DNA from: an uncultured Anaerococcus sp.
GTDB taxonomy: Bacteria > Bacillota > Clostridia > Tissierellales > Peptoniphilaceae
Direction of reading: 5' to 3'
Assembly (NCBI GenBank): GCA_943914475.1
Contig: CALUCE010000010.1
Coordinates: 8,174 to 72,173 of the forward strand
DNA length: 64,000 nt
In this document: positions 26,940-35,343 of the stretch, in pieces
Position numbering within the stretch: the stretch's first letter is position 1
Layout of the letters: each line of letters starts with the position of its first letter
Position numbers and translations under genes: made by a program
Notes under the pieces: model-generated
Database searches by the model: none
Seen by the model: only the letters and a program-made list of their open reading frames with translations
Told to the model about the DNA's origin: nothing

Positions 26940-27344
26940 TTAAATATTATTGTTTATCATATCTCTAATAGTGATAGAATCTACAGCACTATTAATAGCA
27001 TCATCTATCTTAGCAAAAACTAAATAAGCTTCACATCCGTCTATCTCGTTACAATTTCCACTTGATACACATTCGCTTGAGGTGATTTCACCTTCAAGAA
27101 CTCTAAGGACTTCTCCCACAGAGATATCATCTAAATCTCTGGACATCTTATATCCACCCTTAGCTCCTCTGGCAGAGACAACGAGATTACTTTTTTTAAG
27201 CAATCTTATTAACTGCTCTAGATAGTTTTCAGGCAAATTAAGCTTGTTGGAAATTTCAGATACAGATATATATCCTTTATCCTCATTTTCTGCAAGATAG
27301 TATACTGCTCTTAAACCATATCTTCCTCTTGTTGATAATTTCAT
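26940..27344 (-). CDS. Rrf2 family regulator, IscR-like with three cluster cysteines
   Basis: Winged-helix Rrf2 family repressor of 134 residues. The N-terminus MKLSTRGRYGLRAVYYLAE and the recognition region are typical. Cys92, Cys98 and Cys104 fall at exactly the positions of the [2Fe-2S] ligands in E. coli IscR. The fourth ligand, His107 in IscR, is Tyr107 here. It could therefore sense Fe-S status or redox with altered ligation; a CymR-like cysteine regulator is less likely because CymR lacks these Cys. It is in line with comEA and alaS, while nifS lies 6 kb away. Confidence 0.88.
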   Translation of the reverse strand: MKLSTRGRYGLRAVYYLAENEDKGYISVSEISNKLNLPENYLEQLIRLLKKSNLVVSARGAKGGYKMSRDLDDISVGEVLRVLEGEITSSECVSSGNCNEIDGCEAYLVFAKIDDAINSAVDSITIRDMINNNI

Positions 27345-27351
27345 ATAAACC

Positions 27352-27945
27352 TCAATCAGTCTTTATTAAATCTTTCAATTGTTCGAAAAATTTATCTCCA
27401 ATTCCACTCACATTTTTTATATCTTCTATTTTTTCAAACTTATTATTTTCTCTATATTCTAATATAGAATCAGCTCTTTTTTCACCAATATTGGGCAAGG
27501 TCATTAACTCTTCCTTGCTTGCAGTATTGATATTAATTTTTTCATCATCAGTAGAATCCATAAGAGGCATCGGGTCAATATTTTTGTCGGCATCATTAAT
27601 ATTAGGAATTATGATTCTCATCTCATCTTCTAGAATCATAGATAGGTTAATGCTATTTAAGTCTGCATTTTCAGTCAAACCTCCAGCTTTCTTTACTAAA
27701 TCATCTAGCCTATCGTCATCTTCAATTTCATAAACTCCCGCTTTATTAACTTCGCCTGAGATATGTACTTTTTTTATTTTTTTGACCTCTTGATTATCTT
27801 CTTTTTCTCCTATGATGTTTTCAACTTGTTCATCGTTTTTTTCAATAAGGATTTGGTCGTTTCTTTCATTAAAATTTTTTGCGAGTATCAATACTACACC
27901 TATGACCAAAGCAATTATAATTTTATCTTTTTTATCAGTTTTCAT
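27352..27945 (-). CDS. comEA: ComEA-like helix-hairpin-helix DNA-binding protein
   Basis: Late competence protein that binds incoming double-stranded DNA at the membrane. The 197 residues comprise an N-terminal membrane anchor (about 8-22), an acidic linker, an SLBB-type domain (about 57-115), and the C-terminal ININTASKEELMTLPNIGEKRA helix-hairpin-helix repeat. The comEC channel gene is not adjacent and was not seen in the window. Non-competence roles of such proteins are possible. Confidence 0.9.
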   Translation of the reverse strand: MKTDKKDKIIIALVIGVVLILAKNFNERNDQILIEKNDEQVENIIGEKEDNQEVKKIKKVHISGEVNKAGVYEIEDDDRLDDLVKKAGGLTENADLNSINLSMILEDEMRIIIPNINDADKNIDPMPLMDSTDDEKININTASKEELMTLPNIGEKRADSILEYRENNKFEKIEDIKNVSGIGDKFFEQLKDLIKTD

Positions 27946-27974
27946 ATCATACTCAACAATAGAAGTTTATGGGA

Positions 27975-28286
27975 TTATTCGTCCCATAAATCTTCTATAT
28001 CATAAAATTCTCTTTGACTTTGGGTGAAAATATGAACTATTATATCTCCACAGTCAAGTAAAATCCAATTTCCCTCTCTTAAACCTTCAACAGAATTTAT
28101 TTCATAGCCTTCCTTGGCTAAATCGTCGACTATATAATCTGTAAGAGCCTTATTTTGATTTATGGAATTTCCTGTTGCTATTACAAAATAATCTGCAACA
28201 GATGATCTCTTACCAATATCAATAACTTTTATATCTTCTGCTTGTTTACTATCAAGAGTTTTTAAAATAGTATCTAGTTTATTCAT
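27975..28286 (-). CDS. rsfS: Ribosomal silencing factor RsfS
   Basis: Binds L14 of the 50S subunit and blocks subunit joining when nutrients are low. The 103 residues contain the family signature VADYFVIATGNSINQ, a central GLREGNWILLDCGDIIVHIF, and the C-terminal YDIEDLW. It overlaps yqeK by 8 bases, in the conserved nadD-yqeK-rsfS order. Confidence 0.96.
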   Translation of the reverse strand: MNKLDTILKTLDSKQAEDIKVIDIGKRSSVADYFVIATGNSINQNKALTDYIVDDLAKEGYEINSVEGLREGNWILLDCGDIIVHIFTQSQREFYDIEDLWDE

Positions 28287-28839
28287 TTTTCTCCTTAATT
28301 AAATAGTTTCTTGCGTCTATAGTTAGCCTAAATATTTCTATATCCCTATCTATGAGAGATTTTATATTTCCGTTTAAGCTAAACAAAACTGCTTGATCTA
28401 AATCTTTGTGGGCAAGCTCTCTTAATTTATCAACACCTGGATAAGATCTTTTTGGCTCCATAGCATCAGCCAAAAAAATAATTTTATCAAGCTTGGTCAT
28501 ATTAACTCTGCCTGTGGTGTGATATCTTATAGCATCCAAAACTTCCCTATCTTCTATATTATACTCTTCTTTGGCAACAATAGAACCTAAAAAAGCATGC
28601 AATACAAATTTATTATCTATAATATCATCAGAAAAATCTATTAAATTTCTATATTTTTCTAAATAATAATCTTCATTGTATTTTGCACAGTCATGAAGAA
28701 GGCTTGCTTCTTTGATTTTTTGAGGATCTATACCATCATTTATATCTAAAGCAGTTTGATATACTCTGATACTATGCTTGTATCTTTTTTCACCAATTTT
28801 TTCTCTTATTTTATCCTCATATTCTAAATACTTATACAT
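28279..28839 (-). CDS. yqeK: HD domain protein YqeK, dinucleoside tetraphosphate hydrolase
   Basis: HD-superfamily hydrolase; YqeK homologues symmetrically cleave Ap4A to ADP. The metal motif is H(x)n HDCAK (ASLLHDCAKYN), with RYHTTGR and KIIFLADAMEP following. I choose the ATG at 28839 (MYKYLEYEDK), which has GAGG 5 bases upstream, giving 186 residues. The ATG at 28854 has no better site and overlaps nadD more. Confidence 0.93.
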   Translation of the reverse strand: MYKYLEYEDKIREKIGEKRYKHSIRVYQTALDINDGIDPQKIKEASLLHDCAKYNEDYYLEKYRNLIDFSDDIIDNKFVLHAFLGSIVAKEEYNIEDREVLDAIRYHTTGRVNMTKLDKIIFLADAMEPKRSYPGVDKLRELAHKDLDQAVLFSLNGNIKSLIDRDIEIFRLTIDARNYLIKEKNE

Positions 28840-29428
28840 ATAGGCCTCTTTCATTTATTATATTCAATACATCATCTCTTACCAAATACTTTATACTTTT
28901 ACCCTCTTTTTTTAAATTCCTAATTAGGGTAGATGATATATCAAGTGAAAGATTATTTAATAAATAAATATTTGGATTAAATTTCTTTTGCTTATTAACG
29001 GATTTTACCAAGATACTATCATCAGCTGTAGATGTTCTTGCAAAAATTATTAAGTTTTCAGTTAACATATCTTCGTAATTTTTCCAAGTTTCTATGGTTA
29101 AAAATGAATCTTCGCCCAATATATAGAATATTTCATCATTTGGGAAAGCTTTCTTAAAATAATTTATAGTATCATGGGTAAAACATACAGTATCGTCTGT
29201 TGATTCAAAAGTTGATAGGACAATTTTAGGATTGTCCTTAATAGCCTGGCTAACCATTTCGACTCTTATATGTGTTGGTGTTTTTTTTAGATGTTTTTTA
29301 TGGGGTGGATTTGAGCATGGTAAAATTATTAGTTTATCAAGATCCATTTCGTTGATAGAGTTTTCCATAACTATCATATGTCCAATATGAATTGGATCAA
29401 AAGTTCCACCATATAATCCTATTCTCAT
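28832..29428 (-). CDS. nadD: Nicotinate-nucleotide adenylyltransferase
   Basis: Makes deamido-NAD from nicotinate mononucleotide and ATP. The nucleotidyltransferase signature GGTFDPIHIGHM is at the N-terminus, with SNPPHKK and the C-terminal ISSTLIRNLKKEGKSIKYLV motif. It has 198 residues, the usual size. Its start overlaps the yhbY stop by one base. Confidence 0.97.
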   Translation of the reverse strand: MRIGLYGGTFDPIHIGHMIVMENSINEMDLDKLIILPCSNPPHKKHLKKTPTHIRVEMVSQAIKDNPKIVLSTFESTDDTVCFTHDTINYFKKAFPNDEIFYILGEDSFLTIETWKNYEDMLTENLIIFARTSTADDSILVKSVNKQKKFNPNIYLLNNLSLDISSTLIRNLKKEGKSIKYLVRDDVLNIINERGLYV

Positions 29429-29712
29429 TATAAAATAATTTTCTTTTCTTTACTTTGCCTATATATAGTTATTATATTGCCTATATAAGAAACAAACTCA
29501 GCATCAAGCTTTTCTAGAAGCTCTTCAATAATATAGTCTGGGTCATCAAGATTGTTATTTAAAATTTTAATCTTCACTAACTCCCTTTTTTCTAAAGCTT
29601 CATCAACAGCTCCTATAAGCTCATCGGTTACTGAATTTTTACCTATATTAATTATAGGATTTTCTTTATGGGCTAATTTTTTAAGTTTTGCTCTTTGTTT
29701 TCCTGTTAGCAT
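29428..29712 (-). CDS. yhbY: YhbY family RNA-binding protein
   Basis: CRS1/YhbY (CRM) domain protein of 94 residues that associates with pre-50S ribosomal particles. The family pattern LTGKQRAKLKKLAH, the GKNSVTDELI loop and ELVKIKIL are all present. It lies between obg and nadD, the usual ribosome-assembly block. Confidence 0.95.
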   Translation of the reverse strand: MLTGKQRAKLKKLAHKENPIINIGKNSVTDELIGAVDEALEKRELVKIKILNNNLDDPDYIIEELLEKLDAEFVSYIGNIITIYRQSKEKKIIL

Positions 29713-29720
29713 CCTAACTC

Positions 29721-31001
29721 CTATTCATAATACTCAAATACTAAATCACCTATGGCTACAGTATCACCTTCTTGGGCTCCCATTTCTTTGAATTTATCAA
29801 AGACACCCATATCTCTTAAGGTAGTTTCAAAGTATAGTCTACTATCATAGTCTTCCATATTAACTTTTGTTAGTAAGTTATCTATCCTTTTACCATAGGC
29901 AACATAGATTCCATCCTCTATAGTATAGTTTAAATCAAATTCTTCTTTTTTACTATAGAATTCATTAAGGAAGTTTTCATCTATCTCTTCATCCAGACCA
30001 AAATCTTCATCTTCTATTTTTGCAAGTATACTTGTTACATAGTTTATCATCTCTTTTATACCAGCTGTTGTAGCGGCAGATATTTTAAAGATTTTATATT
30101 TGTCTTTATATTTTTCTATAAACTTCTCAGCATTGTTATTAGAATCTAAGTCTGTTTTATTTAAGGCTACTATTTGGACCTTGTCTTTAAATGAGTCGTT
30201 GTATAGATATAATTCTTTGTTTATTAACTCAAAGTCTTCAATAGGGTCTCTACCTTCCAAACCAGATATATCTACAAGATGAATTAAAACTCTACATCTT
30301 TCTACGTGCTTTAAAAAATCATGACCAAGTCCAACACCTTGGCTTGCTCCCTCGATAAGACCTGGTATATCAGCTACAACAAAAGACTTGCCATGGTCTA
30401 TCTTAACTACTCCCAAGTTTGGATCAAGTGTTGTAAAATGGTAATTGGCAATCTTAGGCTTAGCTTGAGATATAACAGAAATTAGGGTAGACTTTCCTAC
30501 GTTAGGTAGACCTACTAGCCCAACATCTGCTAGCATCTTTAATTCCATGCTTATGGATATTTTTTGTCCTTCTTTTCCTGGCTGTGCAAAACGTGGAGCT
30601 TGCCTTGTGGAGGTTTTAAAATGAACATTGCCTTTACCCCCTTGGCCACCTTTAGCTATAAGGATTTTTTTGCCATCCTTATTTAAGTCTACAACAATCT
30701 TGCCAGATGAGACTTCTCTTATTATTGTTCCTACAGGAACTTTTAGGTAGAGGTCTTCTCCTCTTTTTCCGTATCTTTTCTTATTTAGTCCTTTTTGGCC
30801 ATTTTCTGCTTTGTATTTGGTTTTATACCTAAATTCTTCAAGGGTACTTAGATCTTTAGTAGCTTCAATGTAGATGTCTCCACCATCTCCACCGTCTCCA
30901 CCTGCAGGACCACCTGTAGGCTCAAACTTTTCTCTTCTAAAAGCAACAGCACCATCTCCACCCTTGCCAGCTGTTAGGTCAATTTTTGCTAAATCTATCA
31001 T
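29721..31001 (-). CDS. obgE: GTPase Obg
   Basis: Essential GTPase for late 50S assembly and stress signalling. The N-terminal glycine-rich Obg fold starts at MIDLAKIDLTAGKGGDGAVAFRR. The GTPase domain has P-loop GLPNVGKST, switch DIPGLIEGASQGVGLG and NKTDLD. The C-terminal OCT domain ends VAIGDLVFEYYE. The length of 426 is standard. It lies behind the rpmA terminator, so it needs readthrough or a promoter near that terminator. Confidence 0.98.
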   Translation of the reverse strand: MIDLAKIDLTAGKGGDGAVAFRREKFEPTGGPAGGDGGDGGDIYIEATKDLSTLEEFRYKTKYKAENGQKGLNKKRYGKRGEDLYLKVPVGTIIREVSSGKIVVDLNKDGKKILIAKGGQGGKGNVHFKTSTRQAPRFAQPGKEGQKISISMELKMLADVGLVGLPNVGKSTLISVISQAKPKIANYHFTTLDPNLGVVKIDHGKSFVVADIPGLIEGASQGVGLGHDFLKHVERCRVLIHLVDISGLEGRDPIEDFELINKELYLYNDSFKDKVQIVALNKTDLDSNNNAEKFIEKYKDKYKIFKISAATTAGIKEMINYVTSILAKIEDEDFGLDEEIDENFLNEFYSKKEEFDLNYTIEDGIYVAYGKRIDNLLTKVNMEDYDSRLYFETTLRDMGVFDKFKEMGAQEGDTVAIGDLVFEYYE

Positions 31002-31016
31002 ATTAAATCCTTTTAT

Positions 31017-31042
31017 AAAAAAAGCTTGCCTTCCGGCAAGCT
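31017..31042 (-). terminator. Intrinsic terminator after rpmA
   Basis: On the minus strand AGCTTGCC-GGAA-GGCAAGCT, a perfect 8-base stem with a 4-base loop, followed by a run of T. It ends the rplU-prp-rpmA unit. Confidence 0.95.
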
Positions 31043-31054
31043 ATAGTCTCTCTT

Positions 31055-31348
31055 TTAAGCAATATCTTGCTTTGGATATACAGAAACTTGTTTTCTATTT
31101 TTACCTTTTCTTTCGAATTTTACAATTCCTTCGCAAGATGCAAATAAAGTATCGTCACTTCCTCTTTTTACGTTGTTACCTGGATGGATCTTTGTTCCTC
31201 TTTGTCTAACAATGATTGTTCCTGAGTTTACAAATTGTCCGTCAGCTCTTTTTACACCAAGTCTTTTTGCTTGACTATCTCTACCGTTTTTAGAAGAAGA
31301 AACTCCTTTTTTACTAGCAAATCTTTGTAAATTAATGTTTAATAACAT
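31055..31348 (-). CDS. rpmA: 50S ribosomal protein L27, precursor with Prp-cleaved N-terminus
   Basis: L27 reaches the peptidyl transferase centre with its N-terminal tail. The start MLLNINLQRFASKKG is the Firmicutes pre-sequence that Prp removes between Phe10 and Ala11 before L27 can function. The 97 residues and the GTKIHPGNNVKRG core are typical. Its AGGAGG ribosome site lies inside the last codons of prp, coupling the two genes. Confidence 0.97.
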   Translation of the reverse strand: MLLNINLQRFASKKGVSSSKNGRDSQAKRLGVKRADGQFVNSGTIIVRQRGTKIHPGNNVKRGSDDTLFASCEGIVKFERKGKNRKQVSVYPKQDIA

Positions 31349-31350
31349 CC

Positions 31351-31662
31351 CTATACCTCCTCGTAATCTAAATTAACGTATTCGTTGTAATTTTCTAATA
31401 ATGCTTGTATACCTGTTTCAAAAAACTTAAAAATAATATCTGTTTGATCTGTACTTTCTTCAATTTCTAAGTTCATCCTATCACCATCATCAGAAAACTT
31501 TAGATTATCGATATATAAATCTAGTGTGTTGACTGTTGTATAGGCTAAGATACTTACTGCAGAACAAACTATATCACTGCCTTCTTCTGCAAAATCTGCA
31601 TGACCTTTTACTGAAAACCCTACAGCATTATTATTTTTTCTTTTTAAAGTAACATCAATCAT
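31351..31662 (-). CDS. prp: Ribosomal-processing cysteine protease Prp
   Basis: Cysteine protease that trims the L27 N-terminus. The catalytic pair is in KGHADFA (His) and DIVCSAVS (Cys), spaced as in the family. From the ATG at 31662 the protein has 103 residues. That ATG shares its A with the rplU stop (TAATG) and lacks its own Shine-Dalgarno, so translation is expected to depend on ribosomes finishing rplU. An in-frame TTG at 31668 is a poorer option. The L21-Prp-L27 order is the standard Firmicutes arrangement. Confidence 0.96.
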   Translation of the reverse strand: MIDVTLKRKNNNAVGFSVKGHADFAEEGSDIVCSAVSILAYTTVNTLDLYIDNLKFSDDGDRMNLEIEESTDQTDIIFKFFETGIQALLENYNEYVNLDYEEV

Positions 31663-31973
31663 TAACAATTAATATTGTTAATTTCAACTAAAGTATATGG
31701 TTGTCTATGACCTTGTTTGGTTTTTGAACCTTTTTTAGGTCTATATTTAAACACAATTACTTTTTTGTTTTTGGCTTGGTCTTTTACTGTAGCAGAAACT
31801 TTTGCGTTTTCTACTAATGGTGCTCCAACTTTTATATCATCGTCAGATTTTACCATAAGTACTTCATCAAATTCTACAGTGTCACCAATTTCTGCATTTA
31901 GTTTTTCTACTCTAACTAAATCGCCTTCTGATACTTTATATTGTTTTCCACCTGTCTTGATTATAGCGTACAT
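31662..31973 (-). CDS. rplU: 50S ribosomal protein L21
   Basis: Large subunit protein that binds 23S rRNA. I set the start at the ATG at 31973 (MYAIIKTGGKQYKV), with an AGGAGG site 7 bases upstream, giving the usual 103 residues. A longer reading to 32051 would translate the leader RNA. The conserved KFRPKKGSKTKQGHRQPYT-type C-terminal region is present with Tyr for Phe. It opens the rplU-prp-rpmA operon. Confidence 0.97.
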   Translation of the reverse strand: MYAIIKTGGKQYKVSEGDLVRVEKLNAEIGDTVEFDEVLMVKSDDDIKVGAPLVENAKVSATVKDQAKNKKVIVFKYRPKKGSKTKQGHRQPYTLVEINNINC

Positions 31974-32036
31974 CGTACACCTCCTAAAATATTCTCGCCA
32001 GTGTAGGTGATCAGTACCCAAACTGAGCGGTTTACC
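31974..32036 (-). promoter_or_regulatory. L21 leader RNA candidate
   Basis: Between the promoter and rplU lies a leader of about 60 bases with a CAGT-TTGGGT-ACTG hairpin flanked by CCGC and GCG that can close a larger stem. An L21 leader element is known in Firmicutes at this place and thought to mediate autoregulation. I matched it by position and general shape, not by alignment. Confidence 0.55.
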
Positions 32037-32041
32037 AATAT

Positions 32042-32070
32042 ATAATACCAATATTTCAAGTACTTGTCAA
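32042..32070 (-). promoter_or_regulatory. rplU-prp-rpmA promoter
   Basis: On the minus strand TTGACA (32070-32065), exactly 17 bases, then TATTAT (32047-32042): near consensus. It touches the stop codon end of thiI, so the two units are packed with no gap. Confidence 0.85.
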
Positions 32071-33231
32071 CTAAATATTGATAATCTCCATTTCTTCAAT
32101 GGCTTTTCTTTCAAGTTCTTCTATATTTAAGCTCTCTTCATATTTTTCTACATACTTAAGCCTTGGTTTTGTTATTGGGTTTGATGGAGCAAATATAGAA
32201 CAACAATCATCATAAGGCTCTATGCTTTTTTCATATGAACCTATCATCATAGCCCTATCAATGATTTCAGACTTGTCTAGGGCTATTACAGGCCTTAATA
32301 TAGGTATAGATATAGCATCTTCTATAACAGCCATTGACTCTAGGGTTTGAGATGCTACTTGTCCCAAACTTTCTCCTGTGATTACAGCTTCATATCCATA
32401 TTGCTTGGAGATTTTATCAGAAATTCTCATCATAAACCTTCTTGATAAGATAGTAGTGTGATTTCTTGGACATTTTTCATTTATAGCTTGGTAAATTTCT
32501 GCTAGGTTTACTGAAAATACTCTCATGTCCCCTGTATATTTTGACATAATTTCTGCAAGTTCCATAGCTTTTTGGTGGGCTCTTTTTGATGTGAAAGGAT
32601 AGGAATGAAAGTGTACAGCATCTACCATCATTCCTCTTTTTGCCATCATAAATCCTGCTACCGGTGAATCTATACCTCCTGATAAAAGTAGAAGTCCGTG
32701 TCCACTAGAACCTACAGGAAGACCACCTTGGCCTTTATATCTTTGGCAATATACATAGGCCTTTGATTTTATGTCAACAAAAACTGGTATATCGGGATTG
32801 TGGACATCAACCTGTAATCCTTGGAAATTTTTTAGTATATATCCACCCACTTTTCTACTTACTTCTGGAGATTTTAGAGGAAAGGACTTGTCGACTCTTT
32901 TTGTTATAACTTTAAAGGTCTTTCCTTCATAGTCATCTATTTCCTTCAAAACTACAGAAGAAGCTTCTTTAATAGAATCAAGGTCTTTATCACACTTTAA
33001 AACCTTAGATATATAAATTAAGCCAAAGACTTTTTGTATTTCTGGAATCATAAGATCTAATTTTTCAAAATCAGCCTTAATATATAGTACCGATCCTTCC
33101 ATATACATACTATCGTATTCTATATCTTTAATATTTTTTTCTATATTTCTTTTTGCCCTGGAAAAAAATGTATGTCTATTTTTACCCTTTAAAAACAACT
33201 CACCAAAGCTTATAGCTAGTAACCATTCCAT
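32071..33231 (-). CDS. thiI: tRNA 4-thiouridine synthase ThiI
   Basis: Adenylates U8 of tRNA and installs sulfur to give 4-thiouridine. The protein has 386 residues: a ferredoxin-like/THUMP N-terminal part and a PP-loop domain with SGGIDSPVAGF. The rhodanese extension of E. coli ThiI is absent, as in Bacillus, where a dedicated cysteine desulfurase hands over sulfur directly. The upstream nifS overlaps by one base and is presumably that donor. The C-terminal DDCCSIF may offer the reactive Cys. Confidence 0.95.
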   Translation of the reverse strand: MEWLLAISFGELFLKGKNRHTFFSRAKRNIEKNIKDIEYDSMYMEGSVLYIKADFEKLDLMIPEIQKVFGLIYISKVLKCDKDLDSIKEASSVVLKEIDDYEGKTFKVITKRVDKSFPLKSPEVSRKVGGYILKNFQGLQVDVHNPDIPVFVDIKSKAYVYCQRYKGQGGLPVGSSGHGLLLLSGGIDSPVAGFMMAKRGMMVDAVHFHSYPFTSKRAHQKAMELAEIMSKYTGDMRVFSVNLAEIYQAINEKCPRNHTTILSRRFMMRISDKISKQYGYEAVITGESLGQVASQTLESMAVIEDAISIPILRPVIALDKSEIIDRAMMIGSYEKSIEPYDDCCSIFAPSNPITKPRLKYVEKYEESLNIEELERKAIEEMEIINI

Positions 33232-34349
33232 TACATAACCTTCCTTATTATTTTAATGCTGTTTTTTAGAACCTTAACTGTTTTATCAAGATCATCTTTA
33301 CTAATGTCTGACGAAAAGGAAAATCTTATGGCCCCATCCATATAATCTTGAGGAACATTAAGGCTTTTTAAAATCCTACTTTCTGCTCCCTTAGAACACG
33401 CAGATCCTGAAGATACATAGATTTCTTCATCTTCTAACATATGAAGTAAAACTTCTGATTTTATATTTGAAAAAGCAACATCCAATATATAATAAGAAAC
33501 ATTATCTTTAGGAGATATGAAAAGATAATCATCAATATTTTTTGAGATTAAATCTCTTAGATAAAGATTTAGTTCTTTAATGTATGCTCCCTCGTTTTTG
33601 CTCTTCATCATTTCTAAAGCCTTTCCCAAGGCGACTATGGCTGGAGAATTATAGGTTCCTGAAGAAATTGATTCCTGTCTTCCTCCATATAAAACAGGAC
33701 TAATCTTTCCTATAAAATCCCTATTTACATATAGACCACCTATACCCTTAGGTCCATGAATTTTATGACCTGAAAAGCTTAAACCATCAACACCAAGGTC
33801 AGCCACCTTACAATTTACTTTTCCCAAACCTTGAGTTGCATCTATATGTAGGAAAATATCTTTATTGTAAGATTTTACTATCTTTGAGATTTCTTTAATA
33901 TTTTGTATAGTACCAGTCTCATTATTAACATAAATAATAGAAACAAGCTTGGTAGATTCATCTAGAGAATTTTTTAAGTCTTCAAGGTCAATAAAACCAT
34001 AGTTATCACATTTTAAATATTTTACTTCCTTGTAAGAAAAATTGTTAAATGCATCAAATACGGAAGAGTGTTCTATGGAACTAGTGAGAGCTGTATTTTC
34101 TTGTGAAGAAAAGGAACTAATAATAATATTATTAGATTCTGTTGCTCCCTTTGTAAAGTAGACTTCACTTTCATCACAGCCAAGCTCCTTGGCTATAGTC
34201 TTCCTACTTTTTTTTATTAAATTTTCTGCTTCCATACCAAAGGAATGCAAGGCAGATGGATTGGCAAAGAAATTTTTTTCTACTTCTTTTTCCACATCTA
34301 TAACTTCATCATACATTCTTGTAGTTGCTGCATTATCTAAATATATCAT
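33231..34349 (-). CDS. nifS: Cysteine desulfurase, NifS type
   Basis: PLP enzyme that removes sulfur from cysteine as an enzyme persulfide. N-terminal YLDNAATTRM, PLP lysine in SFSGHKIHGPKG, and the sulfur-carrying Cys in SSGSACSKG are all present in 372 residues. The pairing with thiI indicates sulfur supply for 4-thiouridine (the NifZ-type role in Bacillus); it might also serve Fe-S assembly. The cysteine it consumes can come from the CysK/CysE pair at 1845-3283. Confidence 0.95.
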   Translation of the reverse strand: MIYLDNAATTRMYDEVIDVEKEVEKNFFANPSALHSFGMEAENLIKKSRKTIAKELGCDESEVYFTKGATESNNIIISSFSSQENTALTSSIEHSSVFDAFNNFSYKEVKYLKCDNYGFIDLEDLKNSLDESTKLVSIIYVNNETGTIQNIKEISKIVKSYNKDIFLHIDATQGLGKVNCKVADLGVDGLSFSGHKIHGPKGIGGLYVNRDFIGKISPVLYGGRQESISSGTYNSPAIVALGKALEMMKSKNEGAYIKELNLYLRDLISKNIDDYLFISPKDNVSYYILDVAFSNIKSEVLLHMLEDEEIYVSSGSACSKGAESRILKSLNVPQDYMDGAIRFSFSSDISKDDLDKTVKVLKNSIKIIRKVM

Positions 34350-34421
34350 CTAATCACTTCCTTTAACTTCAACATTATATTATTTTCAACAAATTAAAGC
34401 AAATATAGGTATAATAATCTT

Positions 34422-35336
34422 ATGATTATAAAAAAAATACGCTATAATGCTAAATTTCTTAAAAAAAATCAAATAGTACTAGATATAGAAACGACTGGTC
34501 TATCCTCTTTATATGATAAACTAGTTCTTTTAGGTTTAATAACTTACGAAAAAGATTCTGCTTATATTATACAATATTTTGCTGAAAGAGATTTAGAAGA
34601 AGTGAGGCTTTTGGAAATATTTTTAAAAAAGGTCGAAGGAAAAGAAATAATAAGCTACAATGGTGATACTTTTGACCTTCCTTTTTTGTTAACTAGACTA
34701 AGTCATCACAAACTACCAGCAAATTTAATTTTTGATAGTCTTGATATTTATAAAATACTAAGGTCAAAAAGAAACCTTATTGATTTTGAATCTATGAGAC
34801 TAATGGATATAGAAAAACTTATCGATATAAATAGGAATGATCCTTCCAGATATAAGAGTATTAGTAAACTTACTGAAGAGATAGAATTCAGAGATAAGCC
34901 AGAACCAATCCTAATACACAATCAAAATGACCTTATAGCAACGGAAAATCTTATCAATATAGATGAAATAATAAAAGATAAGCTTTCTGTGAAATATAAA
35001 GGCTATAAATTTTCTTTAATCAGTGCCCAGATAAATAATGATGTAGCAAAGGTTGTAGTAGAATCTTCCAAAAAATTACTAGATTCATATTTTTCTACAG
35101 CTAACTACCAATTCCAAAGTAAGGATAATAAAATTATTATATACTTTACTGTAATCTATGGCAGAATAAGCCCTAAAATAGGAGGTTATGTTACTAGAAA
35201 TATATATGGGATAGAGAGTAAGAGTCCTTATAAAATTAATCCACAAATGCTAATAATAAAGGAAGGAAGAATGTACAACTATCAAAATATCCTAAATTTT
35301 GGCCTAGAAATAATAAAAGAGAACTTAAAATTATAA
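34422..35336 (+). CDS. YprB-like ribonuclease H-fold exonuclease
   Basis: DEDD-type 3'-5' exonuclease-like protein of 304 residues. Motif I is LDIETTGL (Asp and Glu), motif II SYNGDTFDLPFL (Asp), and HNQNDLIATENL near residue 165 supplies the His and last Asp. The C-terminal 130 residues have no recognised domain. The substrate is unknown. It is one of few rightward genes in this part and is divergent from nifS. Its last codons overlap the convergent ung gene by 6 bases inside a shared terminator. Confidence 0.85.
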   Translation: MIIKKIRYNAKFLKKNQIVLDIETTGLSSLYDKLVLLGLITYEKDSAYIIQYFAERDLEEVRLLEIFLKKVEGKEIISYNGDTFDLPFLLTRLSHHKLPANLIFDSLDIYKILRSKRNLIDFESMRLMDIEKLIDINRNDPSRYKSISKLTEEIEFRDKPEPILIHNQNDLIATENLINIDEIIKDKLSVKYKGYKFSLISAQINNDVAKVVVESSKKLLDSYFSTANYQFQSKDNKIIIYFTVIYGRISPKIGGYVTRNIYGIESKSPYKINPQMLIIKEGRMYNYQNILNFGLEIIKENLKL

Positions 35337-35343
35337 GTTCTCT
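35318..35343. terminator. Bidirectional terminator inside the overlapping 3' ends of yprB-like gene and ung
   Basis: Arms AGAGAACTTA (35318-35327) and TAAGTTCTCT (35334-35343) pair perfectly around a 6-base loop. Both stop codons lie within the hairpin. Confidence 0.7.

Noticed and set aside
31974..32051. Extended L21 reading frame into the leader
   Set aside because: The leader carries promoter-proximal structured RNA, and the ATG at 31973 has a strong ribosome site and the conserved L21 N-terminus.
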